Assembly: GCA_001600495.1 (NCBI GenBank)
Contig: BCKE01000011.1
Coordinates: 502,570 to 566,569, forward strand
Direction of reading: 5' to 3'
Origin: Pilasporangium apinafurcum
Lineage: Eukaryota > Oomycota > Peronosporomycetes > Pythiales > Pythiaceae
DNA: 64,000 bases
In this document: positions 55,201 to 64,000 of the stretch, in pieces
Layout: every line of letters starts with the position of its first letter
Numbering within the stretch: the first letter of the stretch is position 1
Translations under genes and position numbers: made by a program
Notes under the pieces: generated by a model
Databases searched by the model: none
Told to the model about the DNA's origin: nothing
What the model saw: the letters and a program-made list of their open reading frames with translations, nothing else

Positions 55201-58200
55201 GCATACAATCAAATGATAGCCACTGCCGTCGGACGAAATCGTTTGATTCCGAGTTATATGAGTCTCAATCTTACGTTAAATGAAGGAGTCATTAAAATTT
55301 GCGACCATGTGGTGGTGTCTCCGGGTCAATCTTCAGGTAGTAACGTTCACATCGAAGGAGATGCGGACTGCAGCGAAAAGAAGAAAGTCCTCTTTTCATA
55401 CCATTTCGCTTTCCAGGAATTGAAGGTTTTTCAGATATCTCAATGGATGGGGCAATTAGTATCTCGAGTTCATGTGTCTGCTCAAAATATGACACTATTG
55501 GAGGAAGATGATGATTCTAAGCAGATCATTCCGATCATTTACAAGACGCCATTTGGTGTTTCAAGTGCTCCGATTGTATTTGCTGGTATCGACATTATTG
55601 ATCAAACGCAGGAAATGCGAGAAATGAAAGTGGAGCTGCATTTCTCTCACGTGAGCCTACGATATGATGTCACTTCAAAATGGATGTTCCAGTTGATAGA
55701 TATATTGCTGATGGAGTATCCAGCGCCAATTATTCCTCTCGATTCCATGGCTATGTCAGCAGTAGAGAGTGACCAGATCATCCAATCAGTCAAAGAAGGG
55801 ACTTATGAAGTTGTAAAGCTTGCGATTCCCTCCAAGACGGTATTTACGAAATTGTTTATCAACCTGTACGATGCGTTGGTGGACTACGCACCACCTGCGT
55901 TGGAGTCACGAGTAATTGTCGTAGTTGGCAATATTGGCGTGTCGTCGAATGTGGTAAGTGGGGCGTTGATGCAAGGATATCAGATTTCTGCGAAGGATCT
56001 TCAAGTGCACTTAACTCATTCACGGACGAGTTATGATGAGATCGATGATTGCGTCCTTGGCAAGGAAATGTATATGAAGACGAAACGACCTGGCAAGAAA
56101 GACCTAAGCTTTGCACGTGGCACAACCGGAGTCGTACAATCGACTTACCCATCTCTACTGATGTTTTTGGAGAAGTCCGGATATTTACAGATTATCACCA
56201 TGGATTTTATGGACGTGTTCCTACGAAGCGTTGTCCCTACAGACAATGACAAGTTGACGAGAAGAGTGGAGGAGAAGACACCTGTTTCCTCTTTCCCCGA
56301 TCTTTCAGTGGAATTAAACTTGGGCACCGCAAATATTTATGCCTGTTTTGATTCCTTTAACACGTTGGTAGAGTTGTTGTCTGCATGGGCAGATCAGCTG
56401 GCGATTAAGCAAGAGCCACATGACACCACTGCATACGTGGGTTTGGATCGGGTGAACGATACTTCGAGTGTGTCTGTCGTCACCAATTTGAGTTCTGCTA
56501 CTACGAATAACAGAGGGTTTGGAACGTCAGTTGGTTCGACATCAACATCGCAGTCGCCTGGTGCGATCATCGGAGCCAATAAGCCAGTTTTAACTTCAAG
56601 TTTAAGTGATCGTGCTGGCTTCTCTCGCGATTTTTCAAGTAGTCGAGCTTCTTTGAGTGAAAAAAGTGACATAAGTGGACATTATGGAAGCACCGAATCC
56701 AATATCAGTATCCTCGAACAGATTGACGAGATGGCGTTTGGCGGAGGAAAGCACATTTTTCCTGGCAAACATGTCGCCACCGACACGGAAGCGCGATTGT
56801 TGCGTACACGATTGGATGAGATTCAGAAACAGAAAGATCGACTAGTGAGTGGTATTCAACGCGATGATGAAATGTCGGGACCAGAACTGAAGATAAAATA
56901 CAAGTTGGAGGAGAAGAAACCCAAGATTAGGATCAATGAACTGGTGATTGAAGATTATTACGCCGAGAATGGATCAACACGAGGAAGCGTCTTTGGCACA
57001 AACGACAGTACTGCTGGCGATTTTCTAATGGGGCCAAAAGCACAAGCTCAAGAAGAAGAAGAAGAAAATCCGTGGTTTATAGGTCTCTCTAATGCTGCAC
57101 CTCACCTACGTGAAGATGTGCATCCTCTTGGATCGTTACCTGACGAGCAGGCTGCTCGATGGTTATCACCAAGTCAGATCCCTGTTGGAGGCATGCACGA
57201 TGATGTGAACTCTACAGTTTCGTCACCAAGATTTGAACCCATTGAAGAAAAAGCTCCAGTACCAAGGGAGATGCATACCTCACTACATGAAGTGTCTTTG
57301 GATGGGTTGCGATGTGAGGAAAATGCTGATGATGAAGAGAACGATGAATTTGATTCAGATCGGTTTCCAGTTGGAGCATTCCCTGCTACCTCTAAGCACT
57401 GGTGGGGTATGCAAGAGATGCATCCTGATGTCGAGCTAAGCGAGTTACAAACCGAAGAGACAGAATCAGCGTTTTCTCGGCGAATGGATTTCTTCGACGA
57501 TGATGAAATGCTGTTAGGTGATGCAAGCGAGTGTGACCAAGAAAATGCCAACCCGATGTCTATGTCGATGATAGGCATTGGCGAGGACCAAGGAACGGAA
57601 GTGGAGCTCGATTTTGCTCTGGATGGTGAACTACAGTCGAAATTCAATCGATTAATGGACCTAGAATCAAGTGATGATAGAGATCAAGAAGCTATGCTAG
57701 AAGAGGAACTGGAAAGCTTGCATTCCGAGTTTGAATCATCTCAGTTGAATCAACGGGAGCTCCGAAGAACAACTTCATCTCCTCGCTCTATCCCTCGGAA
57801 GGCTTCATTTTTATCCACCACAAATAGTCAGGCACCTTCGTTCTCTCCATCGCTGCTTTCTCCACCAGATGAGCCGACCGCGCGCTGGTTTTATGATGAT
57901 GTTGGCGAAGATGGATCTGTTCGGATGGGACCACCATCTAGAATTTATCCGCATCATATTGAGGTTCCTATTGGTGGTGCGGCAGCTTCATTGTCTTTTG
58001 GAGAAAAGGAGTCAGATGATGCCGTTAGAAGCATTGCTCGAGAAAATGCAACTAGGAAGATAGATGGCACAGCGCCTGTCGTTGTCACGCATGTCTTGCT
58101 TCGCAACTTTAGCATTTGCATGCGCTTCTTTGGTGGATCCGATTGGACGCGAGATGGCAAACAGGCAACAAATTCTTTGCACCCGCTGGAGAATTCAGCT

Positions 58201-59856
58201 GGAGGTAGGACAAAGGCATCTTCGGTGGATGAATCGAGATCAGCTAAGAAGGAGAAACTATTGGATGCTTTGCTCGATAATTACGTACCCTCCAACGGTG
58301 AAGATTTGTTTGGAGGCGACAACAGCTCTACATCAACTTTGTTTTCTGGTGCTCAGAGTGCGCCAGCCACATCTGCTTCTTTCATCGATCGGCAGAAATT
58401 GTCTGGACAGCCATCTCGTAAACGCTCGCTCAAGAGTGGCCGAAAAACAGAGGAAATGCTGGAATTGATGGTCACACGCATTCAAATGCGGCTGGATGTG
58501 TTCAACGAAGATGAATCGCAGCCACTTGCGTCCAGCACAGTACTGGCTTTGGGAGACTTTGAAATTTTGGACTACATCTCCACATCTCAAATCCGAAAAA
58601 TCATTTGCTATTGGAAGTCGGATGTCACCCATCCACGAGAGAGTGGAAGCAGTATGGTCCATGTGCACTTGATGACAGTTCGTCCAGGACCGAATTTGTG
58701 TGATGAGCATCGCCTCAAGGTGAGGATGCTACCACTACGAATCAACTTGGACCAAGAGGTAGTGAATTTCTTGCGCCAATTTGTGCCTGCAGAAGACCCC
58801 ACAATAAGAAGGAATCGGCCACAAGTCTCTTCAGCTCCTGGAGATGATGAAACCAAGATCAGTCATGGCATCGAAGGAACGGAAATGAAAATGTTGAACC
58901 AGCCATCGCGGGTTCAAGAGACGGACGTGAGTCTCGGTGGTTGGTTTTTCCAGAGCATTGATATCCGACCATGCAAGATCAAGATCGACTATCGCCCCAA
59001 CCACGTGGACTACGCAGCATTGCGTGCAGGCGACTACTTAGAAGTCATCAATCTATTTGTACTGGAAAACATGGAGCTCGTACTGCGTCGCGTCAAGATG
59101 AGCGGCATTGACGGATGGGCGGCGCTTGCTGAGCAAGTACTGATGTCATGGGTGAATGATATTTCGCGCCATCAGATCCACAAGTGCCTGGCGAGTGTGT
59201 CGATGCCGCCGTTGCGTCCGTTTGCCAACATTGGCTCGGGTGCTGCGGATCTGATTCTACTCCCGATGGAGCACTATGGGAAGGACCGGCGGCTTGTACG
59301 TGGCCTGAAGAAGGGTGCAAAGAGTTTCCTCAAGTCCGTGACGATTGAAACGCTTAATACGGCGTCCAAGGTCGCACAGGGCACACAGGCGCTACTGGAG
59401 CATGCCGATGATGTCGTGTCTTCTTCGTCAGCCTTACGGAAGAAACAGATTAAGTATCGTCAGGCAGGTAGTCGTATTCAACGAAATTCGAGAAGCATGG
59501 GTGGTGGTGGCATTCGCAGCGCACAGGACAGTGGTGGTGGCATTGGTGGGCGACAGTACTTGACACAGCAACCGTCAAATGCGACGGAGGGGCTCTACCA
59601 GGCATACGATTCGCTCTCTCGTGAACTGCATGTAGCGGCCAAGACGATCGTCGCAGTGCCGCTAGTGGAGTACAAGAAGACAGGGTCACAGGGTTATGTG
59701 CGGTCGGTGATCCGTGCTGTACCCGTAGCGGTGCTGCGACCAATGATTGGCGCGACAGAGGCTATGTCGAAGGCGTTGATCGGTGTACGGAACGCCGTCG
59801 ATCCGGAATTGAAGGAAGATATTGAGAACAAGTTCAAGGACTTTCGTGCGTATTGA
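52300..59856 (+). CDS. ATG2: autophagy-related lipid-transfer protein ATG2
   Basis: ATG2 is a rod-shaped bridge that moves lipids from the ER to the growing phagophore with ATG9 and ATG18/WIPI. A single uninterrupted frame of 2518 residues matches the family length (~2000-2500). The N-terminal chorein/VPS13-like domain (~1-110) has LYKFVLKRMIGRFL, LDVHLRAGKLELCDLLLN and FRVKKGYLGSVRVTI. Long acidic, Ser-rich inserts occupy the middle. The C-terminal ATG2_CAD region (from ~2214) carries WFFQSIDIRPCKIKIDYRPN, DYLEVINLFVLENMELVL, IHKCLASVSMPPLRPFANIG and GLKKGAKSFLKSVTIE, with terminal amphipathic helices (PVAVLRPMIGATEAMSKAL). It is intronless, unlike most neighbours. It is one of the most certain calls in the window. 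Confidence 0.97.
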   Translation: MQFFRHLTDPALKRLYKFVLKRMIGRFLAADELDLDQLDVHLRAGKLELCDLLLNADVLNAEICEANALPFRVKKGYLGSVRVTISYANIMSESCLVEIDDIEVVLVPIDADEEEDSAFHQDTDQSGAKSATQMSTTGAKQGDSAPIKSKSATTATTKEPVNEISQEGLDFVASWIDQVTSKIKVTLSNICLRLETGDKHRTDRNASLLCKLEWAQFTDESAVEVQSVYGRANLDHSSGMFGSQTAGGGMSSIAASSLFGISQKGIKFRGISMELELGCDEEIKQDTGDEGSDMILHPILASDPTRQCYVQVKMSHYEMIEAPMLDADVFLHSIRVVLQPQHFPELGGLIDAFSAEPHNKIHRADGRITAASMYLSVCDTKPTWLNEDNTDDDGTIEGGALSLSYKEFQRIEQLLMQYRQTHEELRNVQRQTLQQSAAQAPDESNLAMSRAFSMAESVDSVGLSDLDDEESFFDCDTGSSMVADSNHYGSNLMSQSIYASAIYDHGDSDAESNADARSIGSRSTTAAQSRASRQVRHRVKVHLLECDLVLLYDDIPDEEYNDGADDGDREVQSKSVSLPSTDGQERLEIACKDIICSCLVYPHYAALALTIGTFRIDEKMLPRMSMDVVEEESALLSNSILMFADTSPSTGRKVHSSANISAQLRLNFKPDEEQQSIESLSLHLTAQPILFEWDMHILDRAHRLMKLLEESSAKQAASKSTRNDMVTEYPKLLEVTTECIQVALRFPMVNSDVIRFGNSSKRGLCEDKLVITLDMVTIGSTSPPTGSEVDKTDDEQDNNLTKIPLPWLSEFDVRFNNAKVVLVTPENGLQRSSRLKETILITAKTDVAAMKDCRLNLRLQSPSRDDIRTAIASKQNMSQDSTQHPDAVSPGSPMSGDDNDGGRVGVNGWNLSAIERAERFERAAANSSLFALDISIPIANARFMKSSLDRLMILFDALLMINPIDVNAYNQMIATAVGRNRLIPSYMSLNLTLNEGVIKICDHVVVSPGQSSGSNVHIEGDADCSEKKKVLFSYHFAFQELKVFQISQWMGQLVSRVHVSAQNMTLLEEDDDSKQIIPIIYKTPFGVSSAPIVFAGIDIIDQTQEMREMKVELHFSHVSLRYDVTSKWMFQLIDILLMEYPAPIIPLDSMAMSAVESDQIIQSVKEGTYEVVKLAIPSKTVFTKLFINLYDALVDYAPPALESRVIVVVGNIGVSSNVVSGALMQGYQISAKDLQVHLTHSRTSYDEIDDCVLGKEMYMKTKRPGKKDLSFARGTTGVVQSTYPSLLMFLEKSGYLQIITMDFMDVFLRSVVPTDNDKLTRRVEEKTPVSSFPDLSVELNLGTANIYACFDSFNTLVELLSAWADQLAIKQEPHDTTAYVGLDRVNDTSSVSVVTNLSSATTNNRGFGTSVGSTSTSQSPGAIIGANKPVLTSSLSDRAGFSRDFSSSRASLSEKSDISGHYGSTESNISILEQIDEMAFGGGKHIFPGKHVATDTEARLLRTRLDEIQKQKDRLVSGIQRDDEMSGPELKIKYKLEEKKPKIRINELVIEDYYAENGSTRGSVFGTNDSTAGDFLMGPKAQAQEEEEENPWFIGLSNAAPHLREDVHPLGSLPDEQAARWLSPSQIPVGGMHDDVNSTVSSPRFEPIEEKAPVPREMHTSLHEVSLDGLRCEENADDEENDEFDSDRFPVGAFPATSKHWWGMQEMHPDVELSELQTEETESAFSRRMDFFDDDEMLLGDASECDQENANPMSMSMIGIGEDQGTEVELDFALDGELQSKFNRLMDLESSDDRDQEAMLEEELESLHSEFESSQLNQRELRRTTSSPRSIPRKASFLSTTNSQAPSFSPSLLSPPDEPTARWFYDDVGEDGSVRMGPPSRIYPHHIEVPIGGAAASLSFGEKESDDAVRSIARENATRKIDGTAPVVVTHVLLRNFSICMRFFGGSDWTRDGKQATNSLHPLENSAGGRTKASSVDESRSAKKEKLLDALLDNYVPSNGEDLFGGDNSSTSTLFSGAQSAPATSASFIDRQKLSGQPSRKRSLKSGRKTEEMLELMVTRIQMRLDVFNEDESQPLASSTVLALGDFEILDYISTSQIRKIICYWKSDVTHPRESGSSMVHVHLMTVRPGPNLCDEHRLKVRMLPLRINLDQEVVNFLRQFVPAEDPTIRRNRPQVSSAPGDDETKISHGIEGTEMKMLNQPSRVQETDVSLGGWFFQSIDIRPCKIKIDYRPNHVDYAALRAGDYLEVINLFVLENMELVLRRVKMSGIDGWAALAEQVLMSWVNDISRHQIHKCLASVSMPPLRPFANIGSGAADLILLPMEHYGKDRRLVRGLKKGAKSFLKSVTIETLNTASKVAQGTQALLEHADDVVSSSSALRKKQIKYRQAGSRIQRNSRSMGGGGIRSAQDSGGGIGGRQYLTQQPSNATEGLYQAYDSLSRELHVAAKTIVAVPLVEYKKTGSQGYVRSVIRAVPVAVLRPMIGATEAMSKALIGVRNAVDPELKEDIENKFKDFRAY

Positions 59857-60730
59857 GAGAAGGTAGACCTCAATTGATCGATCAAACTTGGTCATACAAT
59901 ACATCACGTATACGTATTTACAGAGAGAGAGAGAAGCCAAACACAGAAGGCAAATACTAATTGCGGCTGCCACATTAATTGCTTAATTAATGGGCAAGCA
60001 CGCCCTACCTCAATGAGGCAGCTACATATAAACCTGATAGCGAGCGAGTCTCATCCCATAGTACACAGTTAGCTTTGCATGCTGTTAATGGATTTACAAT
60101 TAATAGAGAAGAACTGTCACTCTTCCACCCTTCCACAAGTGCTGATGATGACAAATGTAGCTCTCTGCCGGGAGTCTATAAAGAAAAGCGTACTTATTTG
60201 GCTGGACGCTCCAAATCGCATCAAGAAGAACCGTGATGATTACTTGCGAGTCCTCAATTTTGATCAGTAGATTTAAGATATTTAATGACCTAGAAGCACA
60301 GCGACGAAATTGGTCATCGTCATGGCACCACGTGAGTGAGAACTTCTTTCAACAGAATACGCGTAAGCTCATTAGGAACTCTCTGTTCTGTATAAATGAT
60401 GAGAGAAGGTGTGTCAAACTTTGCCTGAACCATCATCGAAGCTCTATGTCCTAGCTGACATACCCAAGTGCGATACACTTCCTACGTAGGTGAGAAAATA
60501 CCATCCACAACACATAACTACTCACTTCGAGCTCTATCTACCTGCGCTCCGCTCGTTCTGGCAATTGCTTTCATCATGCGTAGAGCGAATTCTGGTTTCA
60601 GGATACACAAGGAATAAGACACAGTGATATTTGAAATCTATCCATCTTCCTATATTCCTGACGTTGAAGAACGTAATTTTTTTGAGAAAATTTTATTTTT
60701 AACTTTATTACGATAATTAATATTTGCTTA
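59857..60730. other. gene-free region downstream of ATG2
   Basis: Contains a GA-rich stretch just after the stop (59921-59940) and AT-rich sequence, with short unconvincing frames only. It leads directly into a foldback element. Confidence 0.4.
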
Positions 60731-61224
60731 CAGTCGTGGACACCATAAATGACATATTCGGCTATAACTTTCTCGATTCTTTTGTATACGCAACAAGGAT
60801 AATTGTGTTTGAAAGTATTTTTTGTTGGCTTTCCAATGACATATTCAGCTGTTGAATTGAGTGATTTAAGCCCAAAATATGCTCATTCCTATTAATTAGG
60901 ACTGATGCATAAATTTAAATATACTGAGTTTTGTACGTCAGCAAACATGTCATAAATCGTTTTGTTACCGATTCACAAACGAATTGGTCGAAAAACGATT
61001 TATGACACGTTTGCTGACGTACAAAACTCAGTATATTTAAATTTATGCATCAGTCCTAATTAATAGGAATGAGCATATTTTGGGCTTAAATCACTCAATT
61101 CAACAGCTGAATATGTCATTGGAAAGCCAACAAAAAATACTTTCAAACACAATTATCCTTGTTGCGTATACAAAAGAATCGAGAAAGTTATAGCCGAATA
61201 TGTCATTTATGGTGTCCACGACTG
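60731..61224. mobile_element. 494-base foldback MITE with TTA target duplication
   Basis: Two 233-base arms, 60731-60963 and 60992-61224, are inverted copies with one difference (60947) and a 28-base spacer. Outer ends read CAGTCGTGGACACC. The bases TTA flank both ends (60728-60730 and 61225-61227), a 3-base target-site duplication. That length and sequence suit PIF/Harbinger-type insertion, though these ends also look Tc1/mariner-like. It has no coding capacity. The near-identity of the arms indicates recent insertion or recent correction. Confidence 0.9.
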
Positions 61225-61392
61225 TTATTACCATGCGCAACAAAAATGTCACCCTAGGTAATAATACTAGGGACTCTAATGGAGTCTAGCTATCGCCTAG
61301 TAATCTATGACACTAAAGTAACACTTATTTTTTAGGGATTATAAAAAATAGGACACTATAATTGAAAAATAAAAATAATAGGACATTCCAAC

Positions 61393-61682
61393 TAGGGATG
61401 CGAGAAGTATTTAACGCGTTAAATACTTTTTTTGTTAAAAATAGTTAATAACTGTTTTTAAAAGTATTTAAACGTTAAAAAAAAGCCCCATATGAAATAT
61501 TTCCTTATTTCTCACACTTGGCCCAACAGAAGCAGTTTTGTTTACGAGAGTGTTGGTAAATTTCGTGCTGATTTCATTACTGAATTTTAAAAGTTATTAA
61601 CAGTTAAATACTTTGTGAAAAATTTGTACGAAACTGTTATTAACCAATTTCACAGTATTTAACTTGTGAAATTGCAACCCTA
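61393..61682. mobile_element. hAT-like MITE nested in the inverted-repeat element
   Basis: Ends TAGGGATGC and, inverted, TAGGGTTGC; flanked by the direct 8-base repeat ATTCCAAC (61385-61392 and 61683-61690). Eight-base duplications and CAGGG/TAGGG-like ends are the hallmarks of hAT transposons. Inside are several short palindromes such as TATTTAACGCGTTAAATA. It is 290 bases long and non-coding, so it must depend on a transposase from elsewhere. Confidence 0.85.
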
Positions 61683-62080
61683 ATTCCAACAATAAATAAA
61701 AGAAATAGGACATATGTATACCAATTACTTAAATTCCGTATAAACATAAATAGTTGTATATTCCAGTATACAGTTATGGTTTGGTTATGTAAAAGTACCT
61801 ACTACCTAATGTAATGGCAATATAAAAATAAAGTATACAAATATCAAGATGCAATCCCAAAAGGGACTGCGTCGTGGCAGTCCGACACTAGGAAAATTCT
61901 CTTCCATGCGAAAAGTTGCAATTGGAGTCCCCATTGCACGCAACCATGTTGATCAAAAGCCTAACCAAAGCTTGACGGTAGGATGCGAATGCACATAGCT
62001 CATGCGCTTGTAGAAATCGTCGAGGGTAGTGACGTGGAAAGTTGGAAGTTGCTCCAACACTTGGCTTCGCCTGTAGCAAG

Positions 62081-62164
62081 GTACTTCTATGTATATTTAT
62101 GCGTGTAACAAAGTACTTCTATGTATATTTATACGTGTAACAAAGTACTGCTATATATTTATAC
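62081..62164. repeat. 32-base tandem repeat, about 2.6 copies
   Basis: The unit begins GTACTTCTATGTATATTTAT and ends GTGTAACAAA. The first two copies differ by one base; the third is partial and degenerate. It lies inside the inverted-repeat element. Confidence 0.85.
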
Positions 62165-62280
62165 AGAATCCAGATAATTGGTATACATGTGTCCTATTTC
62201 TTTTATTTATTGTTGGAATGTCCAAGTTTTTTTATTTTTCAATTATAATGTCCTATATTTTATAATCCCATTTTTTTATC

Positions 62281-64000
62281 CTATGTTCTAACTCTACGAA
62301 ACTCTGAGGGTCGAGGTTTACCATTGATGTGACGATTACTTGTTTTCTTGGACGAAAATCGGATTTACGAGTTCTGATTGGCTGAAATACAGGAACTTGA
62401 ACTGACGTTGGTGAGTGGAGGTGGTAACTTGATGGCAAAATGAAAAGTGAATTAGATGGAAGACTTAGTTCGCTACCGCTACATCTAAGCCCCCTTTCAA
62501 TGCATGTTTTCTTAATCTGATTACGATCATCTTCCTACTTTCTTCCTTTACACATGTATTTATATGCAACTATGTATTTCTGACTATTTTCCCTCTTAAT
62601 GTATTGAAATATCTTTAAGGTATGTAATGTCGTCTGACCTCGAACGCAAGGTCAGACACATGCCGACGCTACGCTTGTTCCTTGCGTGCGAGGTCAGGCA
62701 TGTGTTACAATCAATGCTTGATTAGGATAATCTTTGAATGCTGCTTTCAGTTTTCCCATCTGGTTCGACTTTAATGTCTTAATGCTTGCTATCGTTATTT
62801 GAAGATACATCAATACGTTTCCATCCACTTGCGAACCTTCACGTCTACATTGACACTAGACAATGGTATCCATTGCTGGAAACGTGTTATACTCTGGATG
62901 TCGACACGTGACATTATTTTCTCTCAACAATTGTATCAGTTCATCATTTAGAAACGTCTAGATGTCAGTATGACCATGATCATGACCATAACAAACAAGC
63001 TTCGATGTCAACACTGTCATTACAGTAAATGCATTCTGAAAATTCGATTTAGTTGTCACAAATGGCTGTAGCACTACATGTAGCAAGTTCATGCCTGTGA
63101 TGACGTGGTTTCAAACTCACATCTCTACAACATGTTGTGTATTCCCGTTGCCACACGAAGGTTCTTTAGATCAGCTCAATGCGGAAATGTACCAGGAGAT
63201 AGTTCCCTTAGCCACAAAATATACAATATACAAAGACTAATATAAACACACAGAAAAATCTAGATATTTGACAGGACTCTAGGCAAAAGCCCTATACTAC
63301 AGACTATTTTTTACTCGTTCAGGAGGGAGTGTCTGCAGGCAACTCCCTAATGGCTCTCGATGTGTCTACCACCGAGAACCGTATGCTCGGTGTGGGGCCA
63401 ATCATTCGGAACAGGGATGACCTTCCTGTTACCAAACTCAAACTAATTCGTGTCGGGGGGCGGGGAAGGCACTCTCCTACTGGGCCAACCCGTCACTACA
63501 CTCTCAAAACACACACTACTCTGGGTATGCACCTTTCGAATCCAGAGGTTAACACTCGCTTAAGAAAGATATAGAATGTATTAGCTTAGATTTCTCTATC
63601 ACTAATACAAATATTGATATGAAATATTGGCTCCTGACCTTCGCCAAGAGTTCCCGATATATGGGATATGAAGGGTGATGTCAGGATTGAATACTTTTTA
63701 TATCTTGACGTCCCTGGTTCAAATCCCACAAGTTCATAATTTTGCATATCAAACTACATATCTGATATTGTTATGATTTTTGCATTTACAGTCCCGGTAA
63801 TAAAGATAGGGTACCCCGTTTTTCTAACTTTTTGTGAATAGTATTGCGCCGTTTCAAATAAAATTATTATGGATTATAGCCAATAACATAAGCTTTTGTA
63901 ATGGGTCCTGCCCTTACATGTGATTGGTAGATATTATAATCTACGCGGATGGAGCTGATTGGGTATTATTCAGTGATAATAACCAATCAGGCGACGTCGT
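62281..64000. other. gene-free, repeat-rich window end
   Basis: No recognisable protein gene. Notable parts are a GC-rich island at ~63300-63570 with an 81-codon frame (63329-63574) of unknown origin and an isolated tRNA B-box-like string near 63719. The last bases, GGCGACGTCGT, resemble the GGCGACGTCAT blocks at 31 kb, hinting at a dispersed repeat that continues past the window. Confidence 0.35.
62634..62697. repeat. 18-base inverted repeat with 28-base loop
   Basis: CTGACCTCGAACGCAAGG at 62634-62651 pairs with CCTTGCGTGCGAGGTCAG at 62680-62697, with one mismatch. It is GC-richer than its surroundings. It may be a hairpin terminator-like structure or the end of an old element. Confidence 0.7.

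Larger units (their letters stand above)
61321..62280. mobile_element. older inverted-repeat element, interrupted by a hAT-like insertion
   Basis: The left arm (61321-61392 plus 61691-61743) and right arm (about 62161-62280) are imperfect inverted copies, both carrying CATTCCAAC followed by AATAAATAAAAGAAATAGG. The left arm is split by the element at 61393-61682; the right arm keeps the uninterrupted 'empty' site. The core between the arms is non-coding and includes a small tandem repeat. The family was not identified. Confidence 0.75.

Noticed and set aside
63640-63745. tRNA-like B box (GGTTCAAATCC) near 63719
   Set aside because: The bases around it do not form a five-pair T stem, and no matching acceptor or A box was found; at most a tRNA-derived relic.

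Overview
The window looks like nuclear DNA of an oomycete. The genes are eukaryotic, closely packed on both strands, and split by short introns (roughly 50-90 bases) with GT..AG ends. Families typical of heterokonts are present. A flagellar gene (IFT46) implies zoospores. The moderate GC content, the very short intergenic gaps and the flagellum together suggest a white-rust-like genome (Albugo), but that genus is an inference and no marker gene here proves it.

Layout. 0.9-18 kb is mostly housekeeping: thiamine pyrophosphokinase, a coiled-coil protein, a 14-exon EF-hand/PH/EDR2-C fusion protein, a C1orf74-like protein, a PDZ coiled-coil protein, the proteasome chaperone PAAF1, and an SLC35C2-type transporter. 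11.8-12.4 kb and 18.9-24 kb hold a set of Myb/SANT-like or related proteins of mobile-element character, one of them a relic, around a broken Fanzor (eukaryotic TnpB) gene. 24-29.6 kb has a WDTC1/DCAF9-like WD40-TPR protein, an atypical membrane-anchored kinase and a PX-RING protein. 29.6-36 kb is repeat-like and contains an intact polytopic LRR membrane protein with two decayed paralogues.

36.4-59.9 kb is again dense housekeeping: two divergent N-myristoyltransferases sharing a 198-base identical tract, glycyl-tRNA synthetase, an unrecognised helical protein, COA5/PET191, an ER protein disulfide isomerase, an eIF2B-gamma-like protein without its beta-helix domain, IFT46, a Mid1/NALF-like secreted protein, a double-PH protein and an intronless 2518-residue ATG2. 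59.9-64 kb is gene-free and rich in non-autonomous transposons: a 494-base near-perfect foldback element, and a 290-base hAT-like element nested inside another inverted-repeat element.

Links between genes. Several products concern membranes and lipids (ATG2, EDR2-like, the PH and PX proteins). The EDR2-like protein starts with a textbook N-myristoylation signal, so it is a candidate substrate of the N-myristoyltransferases encoded 27 kb away. All exon junctions below were placed by eye from reading-frame continuity and GT..AG ends, and were not checked against transcripts.
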